The notes below the pieces were generated by a model. The model did no database searches and was not told the DNA's origin. It saw nothing but the letters and a program-made list of their open reading frames with translations. From the NCBI RefSeq assembly GCF_949628215.1, contig NC_134310.1, positions 9,809,401-9,873,400 of the forward strand: 64,000 nucleotides of DNA. Direction: 5' to 3'. Below, piece by piece: positions 21,450 through 33,748 of the stretch; position 1 is the stretch's first letter; every line of letters begins with the position of its first letter. The stretch comes from Phalacrocorax aristotelis (Eukaryota > Chordata > Aves > Suliformes > Phalacrocoracidae). Both the position numbers and the translations under genes were made by a program.

Positions 21450-23898
21450 TCAGTTAGTTGTAAATAAGTATGAGTATATGAAATAGCCCCTGAGTTAATC
21501 AAACTGAAGGACTAAATTAACTCCAGTAGCCATAAAGTAGCTTTTGAGGGAAGTTAGAGGAGATAAAATGTAGCAAACAAAGTTCCTTTCTGGTTCTTTC
21601 TGTGCACATGTGTACAATTACTAGCCCTTTTTACTTCTTGTACCCTGTGTTTATGATCTTATGGGATACCGAGTGAGTCACTTTATGATAAAGTTGATGC
21701 AGTTTGGGATTGTTAAGCTTCTTGTAGATTGTGCCCTCTGAACACAGAAATAATTTCCAAGGATTAGTATAGCATGGTGTGATATACCTGGAACCTGAGT
21801 TCTCTTTCCTGCTCCATTCAACATTTAGTGACTTGTACAAATTGGACCAGGCGAGATGCCACTTAGAATGCATTATATTTTGGTGTTTGAAGTACTCTTC
21901 CAAGAGAGGAGAAATGTGCTGTCACATTTCCCCATGCAGAAGGAGGAACCAAACCTTTCTGCAAACTGGGTGGATGCAGCATCCAGAGGGAGGAAGGAAA
22001 GCTATCAGCTCTTTTTCCTCCTTGTTTGCTGTTGCTACCAAAAAACCCCAAACAAACAAACAAACAAAAAACACACAAAAAAACCAAACCTGAACTTGAA
22101 CAGTTTTGTTGAGTATTTAACAACTGCCTGAAGTATTTTATATAGTTTAATTTAAAAATTTGAAGGAAAGTTTTAGATATGCCTATGGTATGACTGTGTA
22201 CAGAACAATCTCAAGTCTCCACCTACTACTGAACAATTATTTAATCTACAAAAAGCACTTCCTAAAATGAGATAAATTCACCTATTTAATGGTTCACCAA
22301 TCAATTGGATTTTGCATCTGTGCAAAATATCCATAGCAACACTGTATAGGAGCTTGGCCAAGTGTACCTATGTACAATGTGTACCATTTCTTGATTTTTC
22401 GTAAACTTTCTGCTACGTTGGTTTTGGCTGGTCATTGAATTTATATAGTATTGTTGACCATTACAGGTGTTTTCAACATGCTGTTGAACTATTTAAATAT
22501 TCATAAATCTCTATTGAGCTTTCTTATCAACTAAACCAAAAATTGTCTCAAGATGCAGAGTGTTAGAACACGGGTTTTCCTTTTAGGAAAGTCTCCTCAT
22601 AGGAAACAGTTTTAAGGCCTTAATAGAAATTAAAGAGAAGGAAAAATACCATATGTGTATTTCTTTTAAATAACTGGAGTGTGAAAAATATATACTAAAA
22701 ATCTTTCTATTCAGCTTAAATGGAAGAAAAAATAAGATTGACTAAATTATGTGAAAAATGAGAAATTCAGTTGACTAAGAAACAGCAGTCTAGCAAGAAA
22801 AAAAACTTTTATACTTTTCCTCTCCAAAAAGAAAAAAAATCACTGAATCCTAATATGTTAATATTTTTATATGAGTATAGGGACAAATCCAGAATTTTTT
22901 TACAAATAACTTAATACTTGTTTTGAATGATAGCAATAAATTTTGACTTAAGATTATTTTGAATTTGCAGTAGATCATTATAGTTTAATTTTTTCTCCCA
23001 ATTTTCTTAAGACTGAAACACATATATTATTCTCTTAAGGTTTAGTTCATTTAATTGGAGCTGTCATTTGAATAAATTAGTTGTAATTAGGCTACATTGT
23101 TTATGATTATTGTTTCTAATTGTTGTGAATATATAATATAGGCTATGGTCAAGCTTAGATTAGCAGTTCAGGGAACTTATAAATTGTATAATTTTGAGAG
23201 ACTAATCAGACGCCATCCTCTATTTGCAACTTAAGTAGCATGCAACTGATTGTCGTAAGTGGTGTGACAGAAATTATTAATCTCTTATTGGTAGTTTGAC
23301 CGGCCCAAATGTCCCTGGGCCAGTGACACTGCAGTTCTATCACAATATGCTGGGTGAGCATCAGTAGCAAGCCTCCTTGAAATATTTCCCCTGCTCCACT
23401 GTGGTTGCCAGGCTCATAAGACCCTGCTTACCCTTCAGCCATGTTATACTGTAACCTTTAACTTTACATTTCTTGTTTTTGTAATGACAGATTTTGTGAC
23501 ACTGATCATGTCTGTATATAACTTTTTCAACTGAATTACTGCTAACCACTGTCAGTCTTAGCATCATCTTCATATAGTTTCTCATCTGAGAAACTAATAA
23601 GGATTTGAGTTTGTCTTCTAGAAAATAAAGGGTTGTAGGACTTTGCCATCAGTGTTCCCACTGGATTGAGTCTGGCCAAAACTGTGCTGCTGCTGAGATT
23701 CTCAATGAAAAAATAATTCCTGTTCTAGAAAGATAAAGCTGACCTAAAATACAGCTGAGCTATTACAGCTCATTAGATGACAAAGGTCATCTAATGTAGC
23801 ATTTTTTTTTCTTTTTGTCTATTATAAAACATAGAGCCCAATCCTGGAAGCACTTAAGTCTGAAAAAGCAATAGCCTCATGTAGTAGTAATTAGCATT
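21450..23898. other. AT-rich sequence without recognised gene
   Basis: 2.4 kb of AT-rich, single-copy-looking sequence. A CAAA-type simple repeat lies at about 22036-22086. No coding frame that I can support. Confidence 0.5.
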
Positions 23899-24089
23899 GT
23901 ATATTGGGTTTACATGGCAATGTTTTGGTAGTGGGGGTGTGTGTGCAAGAGTGGCTTCTGTTAGAAGACATCAGAAGCTCCCCCATGTCGGACAGAGCCA
24001 CTTCTGGCCAGCTCCAAGACAAACCTGCTGCTGGCCAAAGCTGAGACAATCAACAACATTGGTAGCACCTCTGTGATAACATATTTAAG
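23899..24089 (+). mobile_element. Family B LTR, 5' fragment
   Basis: Starts TGTATATTGGGTTTACATGG and matches the opening of the full copy at 25888 and of 41043-41160 ('GATAACATATTTAAG'). It ends exactly where a family A LTR starts; the remainder of B does not resume on the far side. Confidence 0.8.
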
Positions 24090-24699
24090 TGTCATGGTTT
24101 TAGCTGGGATAGAGTTAATTTTCTTCACTGTAGCTGGCATAGTGCTGTGCTTTGGACTTAGTATGAAAATAATGTTGATAACACGCAGATGTTTTGGCTG
24201 TTGCTGGGTAGTGCTTGTACTAGTCAAGGACTTTTCTAGCTTCCCATGCTCTGCCAGGTGCACAAGAAGCTGCCCTGCCAGTGAGTAGGCTGGGGGTGCC
24301 CAAGAAGTTGGGAGGGGACACAGGTGGGACAGCTGACCCCAACTGACCAAAGGGATATTCCAGAACATACAATGTTGTCCTCAGCAATAAAAGCTGTGGG
24401 GAAGAAGGGAGGACATTTGGACTTATGGCATTTGTCTTCCCAAGTAACGATTGCATGTGATGAAGCCCTGCTTTATTGGGGATGGCTGAACACCTGCCTG
24501 CTGATGGGAGGTAGTGAATTAATTCCTTATTTTGCTTTGCTTGTATGTGCAGCTTTTGCTTTACCTATTAAACTGTCCTTGTCTCAACCCATGAGTTGCC
24601 TCACATTTACCCTTCTGATTCTCTCCTCCATCCCATTGTGGGGGGAGTGACTGAGCAGCTGTGTGGTGCTTAGCTGCCAGCCAGGGTTAAACCATGACA
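24090..24699 (+). mobile_element. Family A LTR, full length
   Basis: 610 bp, TGTCATGGTTTTAGCTGGG to GGTTAAACCATGACA. TATA-type 'CAATAAAAGCTG' lies near 24385 and 'CTATTAAACTGTCC' near 24566. Flanks TTAAG and AATGT do not match, so one side has been replaced after insertion. Confidence 0.9.
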
Positions 24700-25044
24700 A
24701 ATGTATATAAAAATACTGAAAGTGGAAGTAAAGACATTTGCATACCATTGATCTTACTTAAATTTTTCAGGAAGGTGTATACATTTTTATGCATTTCTAT
24801 AGGCCATGATACAATGGGGTTATTTTTATTAGAGCCTATAAGTTTAGCATAGTATGAATACTTAATAGTGAAAGGAAAATACTGACAATCACTTAATGCA
24901 AGCTGAAGTTCTCTTACTATATAAAAAAAACCACCCTTATGTTAGTATGGTTTTGAGATTCTTGCAAGCCTTGATGTTTTGGGGTTTTTTTCCTTTTTTT
25001 TTTTTTCTCAGGCTGGTTATTTTGTGAGATGACAATCAGAAGAC
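24700..25044. other. AT-rich sequence without recognised gene
   Basis: No gene or repeat recognised apart from short T and A runs near 24925 and 24985-25010. Confidence 0.45.
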
Positions 25045-25273
25045 CAACCACCTCAAGGGTGTGTATGGCTATAGTGGATCCTCATGCACCCCTCCAGGGA
25101 AACCTGCGTGCTCAAGTAACTCTCTGAAATGCCTGTACACCAATGCACGCAGCATGGGGAATAAACAGAAGGAACTAGAGATCTGTGTGCGGTCACAGGG
25201 CCACAAACTCACGTCAATTACAGAGACATGGTGGGATAGCTTGCATGACTGGAATGTGGTCATGGATGACTAC
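25045..25273 (+). mobile_element. CR1 ORF2 N-terminal endonuclease fragment
   Basis: Reads 'SLKCLYTNARSMGNKQKELE' and 'SITETWWDSLHDW', the very start of CR1 ORF2 with its catalytic Glu (ETWW). It is cut at 25274 by a family A LTR and does not resume after it. Confidence 0.85.
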
Positions 25274-25862
25274 TGTTGTGGTTTAGCCCCAGTCAGCAAC
25301 TAAATACCACACAGGCGCTCGCTCACTCTCCCCACCCCTGTGGGATGGGGAGAGAATTTGAAGGGCCAAAGTAAGAAAACTCATGGGTTGAGATAAGAAC
25401 AGTTTAATAACTAAAACAGTAATAGCAATAACAATAGTAATGATATACTGAAAAGCAAAATAACGAGAGAGAGAGACAAAACCTTGGGAGGAGGGAAAAA
25501 AATCCAAAGAACAAGGGATGCAAATGCTCGCCAACTGACGCTGCTGGTCCCTGAGCCATAATCACTGTCCACCTCCGGCCAGCTCCTCCCAGTTAATATA
25601 CTGGGCATGACGTCACATGATATGGAATTCTCCTTTGGCCAGTTTGGATCCGCTCTCTTATCTGTGCCCCCTCCCCTCCCGGCTTCTTGTGCACCCGGCA
25701 GAGCATGGGAAGCTAGACATGTCCTTGACTAGTACAAGCACTACCTGGCAAAAACTAAAACATCGGTGTGTTCTCAACATTATTTTCATACTAAGTCCAA
25801 AACACAGCACTATACCAGCTACAGTGAAGAAAAGTAACTCTATCCCAGCTAAAACCATGACA
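25274..25862 (-). mobile_element. Family A LTR, full length
   Basis: 589 bp in reverse, TGTTGTGGTTTAGCCCC to GCTAAAACCATGACA. Flanks ACTAC and ACAAA do not match, and the CR1 on the left does not continue on the right, so this is not a simple solo insertion. Confidence 0.9.
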
Positions 25863-25887
25863 ACAAACTAAGAGTACAGGAGGTAAA

Positions 25888-26825
25888 TGTATTGGGTTGC
25901 ATGGCAAGGTTTTTGTAGCGGGGGGGGCTGCAGGGTTGGCTTCTGTGAGAAGGTGCTAGAAGCTCCCCTGTGTCCAATAGAGCCAATGCCAGCTGGCTCC
26001 AACATGGTCAGGGAAGAAGGATGGGGAGGAGGTGCTCCAGGAGCCAGAGCAGAGATTTCCCTGCATCCTGTGGTGAAGATTGTGGTGAGGCAGGCTGTCC
26101 CTCTGCAGCCCATGGAGGTCCACGGTGGAGCAGGTATTCACCTGCAGCCCATGGAGGACATGCCAGAGTAACTGGATGCACCTGAAGGAGCCTGTGACCC
26201 TGTGGGAAGCCCATGCTGGAGAGGGCTCCTGGCAGGGCCTGTGGGCCCATGGAAAGAGGAGCCCATGCTGGAGTAGGTTTGCTGGCAGGACTTGTGACCC
26301 TGTGGGGGACCCACCCCGAGCAGTCTGTTCCTGAAAGACTGCAACCCATGGAAAGGACCCACGCTGGAGCAGTTTGTGAAGAACTGTCTTTCATGGGAGG
26401 GACCCCACACTGGAGCAGGGTAGAGTGTGAAGAGTCCTCCCCCTGAGGAGGAAGGAGCAGTAGACAACCTGTGATGAACTGACCGCAACCCCCATTTCCT
26501 GTCCCCCTGTGCTCTTCTGGAGGGAGAAGGTAGAGAACTCAGGAGTAAAAATAAGCCCAAGAAGAAGGGAGGGGTGGTGTGAAGGTGTTTTTAAGACTCA
26601 GTTTTATTTCTCATTACCCTACTGTGATCTGATAATAAATTAAGCTAATTTCCCCAAGTTGAGTCTGTTTTGGCTGTGACGGTAATTGGTGAGTGATCTC
26701 TCCCTGTCCTTATCTCGACCCACAAGCATTTCATTATATTTTCTCTCCCCTGTCCAGCTGAGGAGGGGGAGTGATAGAGTGGCTTTGGTGGACACCTGGC
26801 ATCCAGCCAGGGTCAACCCACCACA
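25888..26825 (+). mobile_element. Family B LTR, apparently full length (938 bp)
   Basis: Runs from TGTATTGGGTTGCATGGC to GGTCAACCCACCACA. The centre (about 26110-26430) is built of a degenerate repeated motif resembling CCCATGGAnnGGACCCACGCTGGAGCAG. The poly(A) region 'AATAAATTAAGC' lies at about 26634. The final 130 bp resemble the corresponding part of family A, so the two families are related. No matching flanking duplication found. Confidence 0.82.
26110..26430 (+). repeat. Degenerate repeat array inside family B LTR
   Basis: Successive units share 'CCCATGGA' and 'CTGGAGCAG' with variable spacing. The same array occurs at 41855-42215 in the other family B copy, so it belongs to the LTR. 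Confidence 0.65.
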
Positions 26826-29800
26826 AGGCTGAAAATATAAAGCATGTTTCAGGCACTAGTACACTGAGATTATCATGGTTACCACACAGAGAATACTGGG
26901 ATTCCTTCAGGATTATATCCTGCCAGGCACTGAGCCCTTCCAAAGCAACTGGGACTGCTCACTATGGAAAAGGTAAATGTGTCCTTTGAGCACTTAGCAT
27001 GAGCTGCACTAATAATCAGCACTTCACAGGCCAAAGCTTTTCAGTTCTTAGATTCTCTCACTATGGATTAGGACACTGGTACAGGTATGCTTGCATGCTT
27101 TCTGGTCCCAGGTATTCTGATGCTGTAAAATATAAAAGGTGAATGGGAGGAAAAAAAGAGGAGTTGCCAGTAGTTTTAAGTGTTACAGTTTTGTGTGTTC
27201 TGCTTTGCTTCCTCCCTTTAGTCATGTCCTTTATATATGTCCATGTTATGGCTTTACTAAATGGGCCCATTATTTTTAAGAGAACAGCACTGCAAATGTC
27301 TGTCTGCGCATAACATGCATTGTGAGCCATACAAAAATCTAATTGTCCTTTCAAGAAGCCTTCAGAGGACTCAGAGGGCATGAAGCAAATAAAAAACCCC
27401 ACCACTTCCCTGAAACCTCCAAACCCTAATGATGTAGAAGCAATTTCAAGCAACCTTGGTTCAATGTAAGGGAAAGGAATCAACTCAGGTTTTCAGACTA
27501 CATGACAATAAAGGTCAAAATATCTGTTCCTACATAGATATGTGTATGCATGTGTTTATATATAAAATTTCCAATCAGTATTTCTCAGTTTTATTCAGTT
27601 TCAAGTGACAAGGACTGACATTTTTTTAATCTCTTTTTGTTCAAAGGATGGACACAAGAGCAGACATCTCTGTGTGAACACCATCCCTGATTTTGCCAAG
27701 CCACTGTTTCCAAGTAACCTCTGTAAGACTATGGAAAGCCAAGTCACTGTCACTTTCCTGCCATATCTTAAAAAAAAAAAGCTAACTAACACAACATACT
27801 GGACAAAACCAGCATCCCTCCATTCCCCTGCAGCTGCTGTTCCCCTCAGCTATCTCTGGCCTGGGGATGCTCACCAATTATCTTCCCCACACACCCCATA
27901 GGACTCCATACCACCCCTCCCCACACTCACTGCCCCCTGTGCTGGGGGAGCAGTGAGGCAAATGCATCTATGATGTGTCTGGCAGTTGTTTGCCAGCCCC
28001 CATTGTTGGGAGGTGCACACATAGCACACAGGGCAAGTTTGATGTTGACAAACTACTCGTGGCAGCAAAACTGTGTCAGCACAACTTCGAGGAGGAGGAA
28101 AGAGCAGCTCCTCACAGGGCCGGTGGGAGGCAGCCGCAGCGACGGAACAGCAAATGCTATTCAGCCTGAGCAGTTTCAAGCCACCCATGTTGGAGAATTA
28201 CTGTACTCTAGTTACAGCTCTTAGCATTGGCGCTGGCTTTGTGTGTGTATGTGGTTGTGTGTGTCTGCGCGCACCAGGAAGGGCAGAGGAGCTGCGGGCC
28301 ATGGAGCCAGGTGGGAGCTCACGAGTTAAGCAGAGGCCATCGGTGGCAGGGTGGGAGGGGACAGTGTGCTGGGCCCCACAGGCACCCAATTTCCCCAAAC
28401 ATGAAAACTCCCTCTTTGTTCCTCAATAGGACTCTCAAAAAAAATGTAATCTCAGGCAGACTGACAGCTGGAGTCAAGAAACAGCTGCTGGAGTTGTTTC
28501 TTCCTCCCACTTCTTCTGATGGAGGTGCCTTACTAAGACAAAGTGGGAGCAGGCAGCACTGCTAGTTCCTTCCCAGGCTGCAGCAGGAGCCTGCCACGCT
28601 TCAGCACACAGTTAGTTCTGAGAGGCAGCGGCAGCCTGGATGGTGTCATTTCCATAGCACAGGCTGGAGCTTGCACCCAGGTGTGGGGGAAGGAGGGAGA
28701 AGGAGTCATGGGACAGAAACATATGCAGGAAAAAATTAAATCGATATGTTTTGAGGTGCCTTTTTCTTCCTTCCTCCCTCTCTCCTCCAAAAATCTGACA
28801 GGCATTGGAAAATGCATTTGTTTGCAAGGGCCAATTCATGTTGCAGATTGTTATCCAGAAAGGGCTGCCAAAAAGCTTGTTTTTTGGAACGAGCTGGACT
28901 GAGCTACAGAGTTCCTGCCTGAATCCCAATCCATGAGAAGTTTGGGACAGTTGGATTGGGGCTTTGGAGGCAGCCACCCACTCATGGCCCCTCAGCTGAC
29001 CCTGGCCTAGTGCAGACCTGCCTACCTTGCCTGTGCTGGACTGCAGCTGCTCCATCCCTTGCAGCCATGCTCTCTGTGGGCAGCATTGTCTCAGCACACC
29101 CTGTGGACCTGCTCTTGTTGCCATAGCCTCCCACCCTCCCCAGCTTGTGTTCCACCTTTCCCCCGCCTGTGAAGGCCAGGGCTCATACTACCTAGGATGG
29201 ATGCCACCAATGCTCTGTCAGCAAGCTTGTTTCACTCCTGCCACTCCCAACAGGACTGTGGGAGGAAGAGGATGCACAGGTTTTCCCTAAAAGACAGTGG
29301 AAGATTTGTTCTCACTCACAGAATTTGTGATGACATAAATCCTCAGTGATATCCCAACACATGCTAAACTTCTGTCCTAGTGAGGCCTAAAAGCTGACTT
29401 CTCACATTTACCTCTATCCTTGACTGAAATTGTAAACTCTGCCCTGCTCAGAGGTCAGCTGAAATTAGTCTGAAGAGCAATTGCCTTAAGCTTTGCTTCA
29501 CCAAGGTGCATATCCTACACCTGAGCAAGTCAGTGAAGTATCTCTGAATTTGGTGGACCTGAAGATGGCTTCCATCTAGATGTACTACTGGGCTGGTCCT
29601 CCTTGAAAGCACAGTAGTTCAGGTTTCAAAAATAATTGTCTAAATACTCAGAGGTACAGATCTGAATTTAATAAATGTTAAATACCTAGCAATTCCCCTT
29701 GGCTCAACTGCTCAGCACTTTTGAAAACCAGGCTTATAAATAAGGACATCTTTGAGCATCCATTTTTAAATGTTGGGCAGCATTTGGCCAGTAAATAGTA

Positions 29801-29834
29801 ATGTTGAGTCATAATGTTTTTCCAACTAAACACT
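26826..29834. other. 3 kb without recognised gene
   Basis: Several frames of 100-170 codons exist but none resembles a protein I know, and they overlap one another in opposite directions. A GT-rich run lies at 28237-28271. The stretch 28060-29300 is moderately GC-rich with few recognisable repeats, so it is probably single-copy DNA. Confidence 0.45.
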
Positions 29835-30474
29835 TGTGGTTTTGGCTGGGATGGAGTTAGTTTTCTTCACTGTAGCTGGTGTGGTGGTTTTGGATTTAGT
29901 ATGAGAATGGTGTTGATGGCACACTGATGTTTTGGTTGTTGCTAAGTGATTGCTAATTTGATGCTCAGTGTTGCCAGATGGTGCTTGTACTGGTCAAGGA
30001 CACTTCAGGCTTCCCCTGCTCTGCCAGGGGAATGAGAGATTGGGTGTGGCATGGTGTGGTGTGGCATAATGTGGCGTGGCGTGGCTGGGACGGCTGGGCT
30101 GATCTGATCTGGGCTGGCTGGGGGGATATTCCATATCATATGACATCATGCCCAGTATATTAACTAGGGGGAGTTGGCTAAGGAGGAGGCAATTGTGGCT
30201 TGTGGGCAGGGGTAGGTGGGTGATGAGTATGTGCATTACTTATTGTTTGTTTGTTGGTTTTTTTTCTGCTCCTCCCCCCTTTTATTTATATAATTATTAC
30301 TATTTTATTTTCATCATTAAACTGTGCTTATCTCAACGCAGGAGGTTGTTTGTTTGTGGTGGTTGTTTTTTCTCTTACTTTTGCCCTTCTAATTCTCTTC
30401 CCCATCCTGCTGGGGTGGGGGGAGTGAGAGACCAGCTGTGTGGTGCTCAGTTGCTGACGGGCTAAACCACAACA
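29835..30474 (+). mobile_element. Family A 5' LTR
   Basis: 640 bp, TGTGGTTTTGGCTGGGATGG to GGGCTAAACCACAACA. TATA-type 'CAGTATATTAACTAGG' lies near 30150 and ATTAAACTG near 30318. It carries an expanded GTGGC/GTGTG-rich run at 30040-30120 not seen in other copies. A primer binding site follows, so it is a 5' LTR. Confidence 0.9.
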
Positions 30475-30482
30475 GTCCTTTT

Positions 30483-30500
30483 TGGTAGCCAACATGGGGC
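30483..30500 (+). other. Primer binding site, tRNA-Lys type
   Basis: TGGTAGCCAACATGGGGC, 8 nt after the LTR, related to the other two primer sites in this window but with four differences from the tRNA-Lys(1,2) complement. ERVL leader sequence continues to about 30520 and then stops. Confidence 0.65.
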
Positions 30501-30520
30501 ACAAAGGGTTTGAGATAATA

Positions 30521-31041
30521 AACGTTCCAGATCATCACTCAATCTGAAAACAAACAAGTGAGATAGATTGGCACATTACTAAACATATTTATAGAGGACT
30601 CCTTAAACTTTTATTTGAAACATCTGATGCTAGCTACTACTGAGACAAATTAAAGAACTGAAGAGAATAGATCTCATCCCTAATTGATACACTTATATTT
30701 GTTTTGAACTAAGAGATTGCAAATTAATGAGTTGTTTCAAACAATGTGTGGTTATTTCATCTGCTGGAAAATACCTGCCATGGAGACATATTCTTTTAAT
30801 TAAATTTGTTGGTACACATAACTTGGGTTTCTCAAACTGAGAAAACTGAATTAATCTGCTTTACATCCATAAATATTTTTATAGCAGATTTTCACTCTAC
30901 AAAGTTAGTTTTTATTTTGATTGGATGGAAAGTTGTTCATCTCTGTTTTGGGACAGTAACATTCTCATTTCCGCTATTGACACTTTGTTAAGCCTGATTG
31001 CCTTAGGATATGGACACATGAACAAATTACCGCAGGGTAAG
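30521..31041. other. AT-rich sequence without recognised gene
   Basis: Nothing recognised on either strand. Confidence 0.45.
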
Positions 31042-31360
31042 TGTACTGGGTCTTGCTGGGTAGAGTTAATTTTCTTCATAGCAGCCTGTATGATGCTGTG
31101 ATTTGGATATGTGACTAAAACAGCATGGATAACACACCAATGTTTTGGCTATTCCTGAACAGTGCTTGCACAACGTCAATGCCTTCTCTTTTTCCCCACT
31201 CTGTGTCCCCCCCTCCCCCACCGAGAGTAGTCTGGGGGTGGGCAAAAAATTGGGAGGCAACACAGACAGGACAGCTGATCTGAATTGACCAAAGGGATAT
31301 TCAATACCATATAACTTCATGCACAGCAATAAAAAGCTGGGGGGAGGGGGAAGGGGGTTG
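31042..31360 (+). mobile_element. Family A LTR, 5' part
   Basis: TGTACTGGGTCTTGCTGGGT start, down to the 'CAGCAATAAAAAGCTGGGG' TATA region. It is cut near 31360 and joined to ERVL internal sequence in the opposite orientation. Confidence 0.82.
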
Positions 31361-31369
31361 TCTGCCAAA

Positions 31370-32520
31370 GTGTGTGTGGTGTTGGGCTGATGCACACAAA
31401 GTCAGTAATCATTCCATCACTGCTGCACTTCGCTTGTTTCATCAAAATTTATCTTCCATGGATTGGGAGGTTTGTACTATGATATCATTGATACAACACA
31501 GAGGTGACATAGAATATTATATAGCAGTTTACATTACGCCATTCAGTTCATTGGCTGTTTTCACCCAAAATCAAATCCCCTTGAGGCACACATCGGACTT
31601 ATCCATCCTCCCACATCACCCACCACGTGCACCCAGGTCCATGATCAAAAGCAATCCCACGAATGGGTTTGCCTTTGCCTGAGGCAGGAAGCACCCAGAC
31701 TGTTTTGCCCAACATATTTTTAATGCGCGCTACAGGGACTCTATCCCCTTCCACAGTATGTAGGATTTCTGATTGGGCAGGGCCAGCTCGGTTGGCAGAT
31801 CCCCTCGTGTTGACTAACCACGTGGCTTTTGCTAAATGTGCATCCCAGTGTTTAAATGTTCCACCACCCCATTGCTCTCAGTGTAGTCTTTAACACTCCA
31901 TTGTATCTTTCAATTTTTCCAGAGGCTGGTGCATGATAGGGGATGTGATAAACCCACTCAATGACATGCTCTTTGGCCCAGGTGTCTATGAGGTTGTTTC
32001 AGAAATAAATTACGTTGTCTGACTCAGTTCTCTCTGGGGTGCCATGTTGCCACAGGACTTGTTTTTCCAGGCTCAGGATAGTGTTGCGGGCAGCAGCATT
32101 GGGCACAGGATATGTTTCTAGCCAACCAGTAGTTGCTTCCACCATTGTAAGCACATGGTGCTTGCCTTGGCAGGCTTGTGGGAGTGTAATATAGTCAATT
32201 TGCCAGGCCTCCCCATATTTATATTTCAGCCATCGTCCCCCATACCACAGAGGCTTTACCCGCTTCGCTTGCTTGATTGCAGCGCATGTTTCACATTCGT
32301 GGATAGCCTGTGCAATAGCATCCATGGTCAAGTCCACCCCTCGATCACGAGCCCACCTGTATGTTGCATCTCTCCCTTGATGGCCTGAGGTGTCATGGGC
32401 CCACCGAGCTAGAAATAGTTCACCCTTATGCTGCCAGTCCAGATCCACCTCAGCCACTTCTATCTTGGCAGCCTGATCTACCTGCTGGTTGTTTCGATGT
32501 TCTTCAGTGGCCCGACTCTT
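31370..32520 (-). pseudogene. ERVL-like 3' untranslated region and integrase
   Basis: From right to left on the - strand: zinc-binding domain 'WAHDTSGHQGRDATYRWARD' with intact HHCC ('CETC'), catalytic core 'WQIDYITLPQACQGKHHVL' and 'TESDNVIYF' (two Asp), then a frame change and the last part with the Glu region in another frame, then the C-terminal domain (31590-31690) and the 3' untranslated tail to 31370. The main open frame covers 31999-32682. It is broken downstream of the second Asp. Confidence 0.87.
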
Positions 32521-32960
32521 GGGGACGTGAGCATCCACATGACGTACCTTTACAAGCAGGTTCTCTACCCGGGCAGCAATAGCTTGCCACAGTGTGGCAG
32601 CCCAGATGGATTTGCCTCTGCGCTGCCAGTTGTTCTGCTTCCACTGCTGTAACCAGCCCCACAGGGCATTTGCCACTATCAAGGAGTCAGTGTAGAGTTA
32701 GAGCACTGGCCACTTTTCCTGTTTAGCAATGTCTAAGGCCATTTGGATGGCCTTTACCTCTGCAAACTGGCTCAATTCACCTTCTCCTTCAGCAGTTTCT
32801 TCTACTTGTTGTGTAGGACTCCATACAGCAGACTTCCATCTCTGGTGCTTCCCCACAAGACGACAAGACCCATCAGTGAACAGGGCGTATTGTTTCTCAT
32901 TTTCTGGCAGTTTGTTGTAGAGTGGGGCCTCTTCAGCACGTGTCACCTCCTCCTCTGGTG
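32500..32960 (-). pseudogene. ERVL-like RNase H
   Basis: 'YALFTDGSCRLVGKHQRWKS' and 'ELSQFAEVKAIQMALD' (32698-32946), then a stop near 32697 and 'MIVANALWGWLQQWKQ' and 'VRHVDAHVPKS' in the frame fused to integrase. The stop falls in the position of the third catalytic block: the sequence just before 'SLIVANAL' reads a TAA where other copies continue. Confidence 0.85.
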
Positions 32961-32966
32961 GTAATT

Positions 32967-33394
32967 TTACATGTTGTCCTGCCCGGATTGGCCAAGGCCT
33001 ACTGCATGAACTATCTCCTGTTTAATTTGTTCAGAGTTTTGTCGTTCCTCAGGGCCCCATTTGAAATCATTCTTCCTCCGGGTCAGTTGATAGAGAGGGC
33101 TTACGATCAGACTGTAATTGGGAATATGCATTCTCCAAAAACCCACAACACAAACTTTTGTTTCCTTTTTGCTAGTTGGTGAGACATGGCTGTTATATTG
33201 TTGATCACATCCATTGGGATCTGACGACGTCCATCTTGCCATTTGATTCCTAAGAACTGGATCTCTTGTGCGGGTCCCTTGACCTTACTTTGTTTTATGG
33301 CAAAACCAGCCTTCAGGTGGATTTGTACTTACTGATCACTCCTTGGCTCTCCAGTCGACGAATGAGCTCATGGATGGGAATCAGGGAGTCACAG
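32967..33394 (-). pseudogene. ERVL-like RT remnant lacking the palm
   Basis: - strand RT thumb sequence 'FWRMHIPNYSLIVSPLYQL' and 'FKWGPEE' (32967-33180), then the 'FLGIKWQ' region, then a jump at about 33330 to the N-terminal segment near 'IPIHEL' (33340-33394). The palm with YIDD is deleted. The RT-RNase H connection is also deleted at about 32965. Confidence 0.8.
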
Positions 33395-33748
33395 GTGTTG
33401 TGGAATACTATCCTGGGCCTGAAAAAAGAAGTCCTGTGGTGTCATGGCATCCCAGAAAGAACTGAGTCAGGCTACAGGACTCATTTTCAAAACAACTTAG
33501 ACACCTGGGCCAAAGAGCGTGGCATTGAGCGGGTGTATCACATCCCCTATCATGCACCAGCCTCCAGAGAAATCAAACAATACAACGGACTGTGGAAGAC
33601 TACACTAAGAGCAATGGGTGTTGGGACATTTAAACACTGTGATACACATTTAGCGAAAGCCACCTAGTTAGTCAATACTAGGGGATCTGCCAATCGAGCT
33701 GGCACTGCCCAGTCAGAACACTACATACTGTGGAAGAAGATAAAGTCA
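33395..33748 (+). pseudogene. ERVL-like integrase fragment in inverted orientation
   Basis: + strand sequence matching 2200-2560: 'TFKHCDTHLAKAT' end and 'NLDTWAKERGIERVYHIPYH' (about 33495-33555). It directly abuts - strand RT sequence at 33394, making a head-to-head junction within one element. The second core Asp block reads 'TESGYRTHF', so Asp-Asn is replaced by Gly-Tyr. Confidence 0.8.

Noticed and set aside
25274..25862. Treating this LTR as a clean solo insertion in CR1
   Set aside because: Flanking 5-mers do not match and the CR1 does not continue on the other side.
27061..29290. Several 100-170-codon frames in the repeat-poor stretch
   Set aside because: They overlap on opposite strands, lack domains or splice-like structure, and have no familiar motif.
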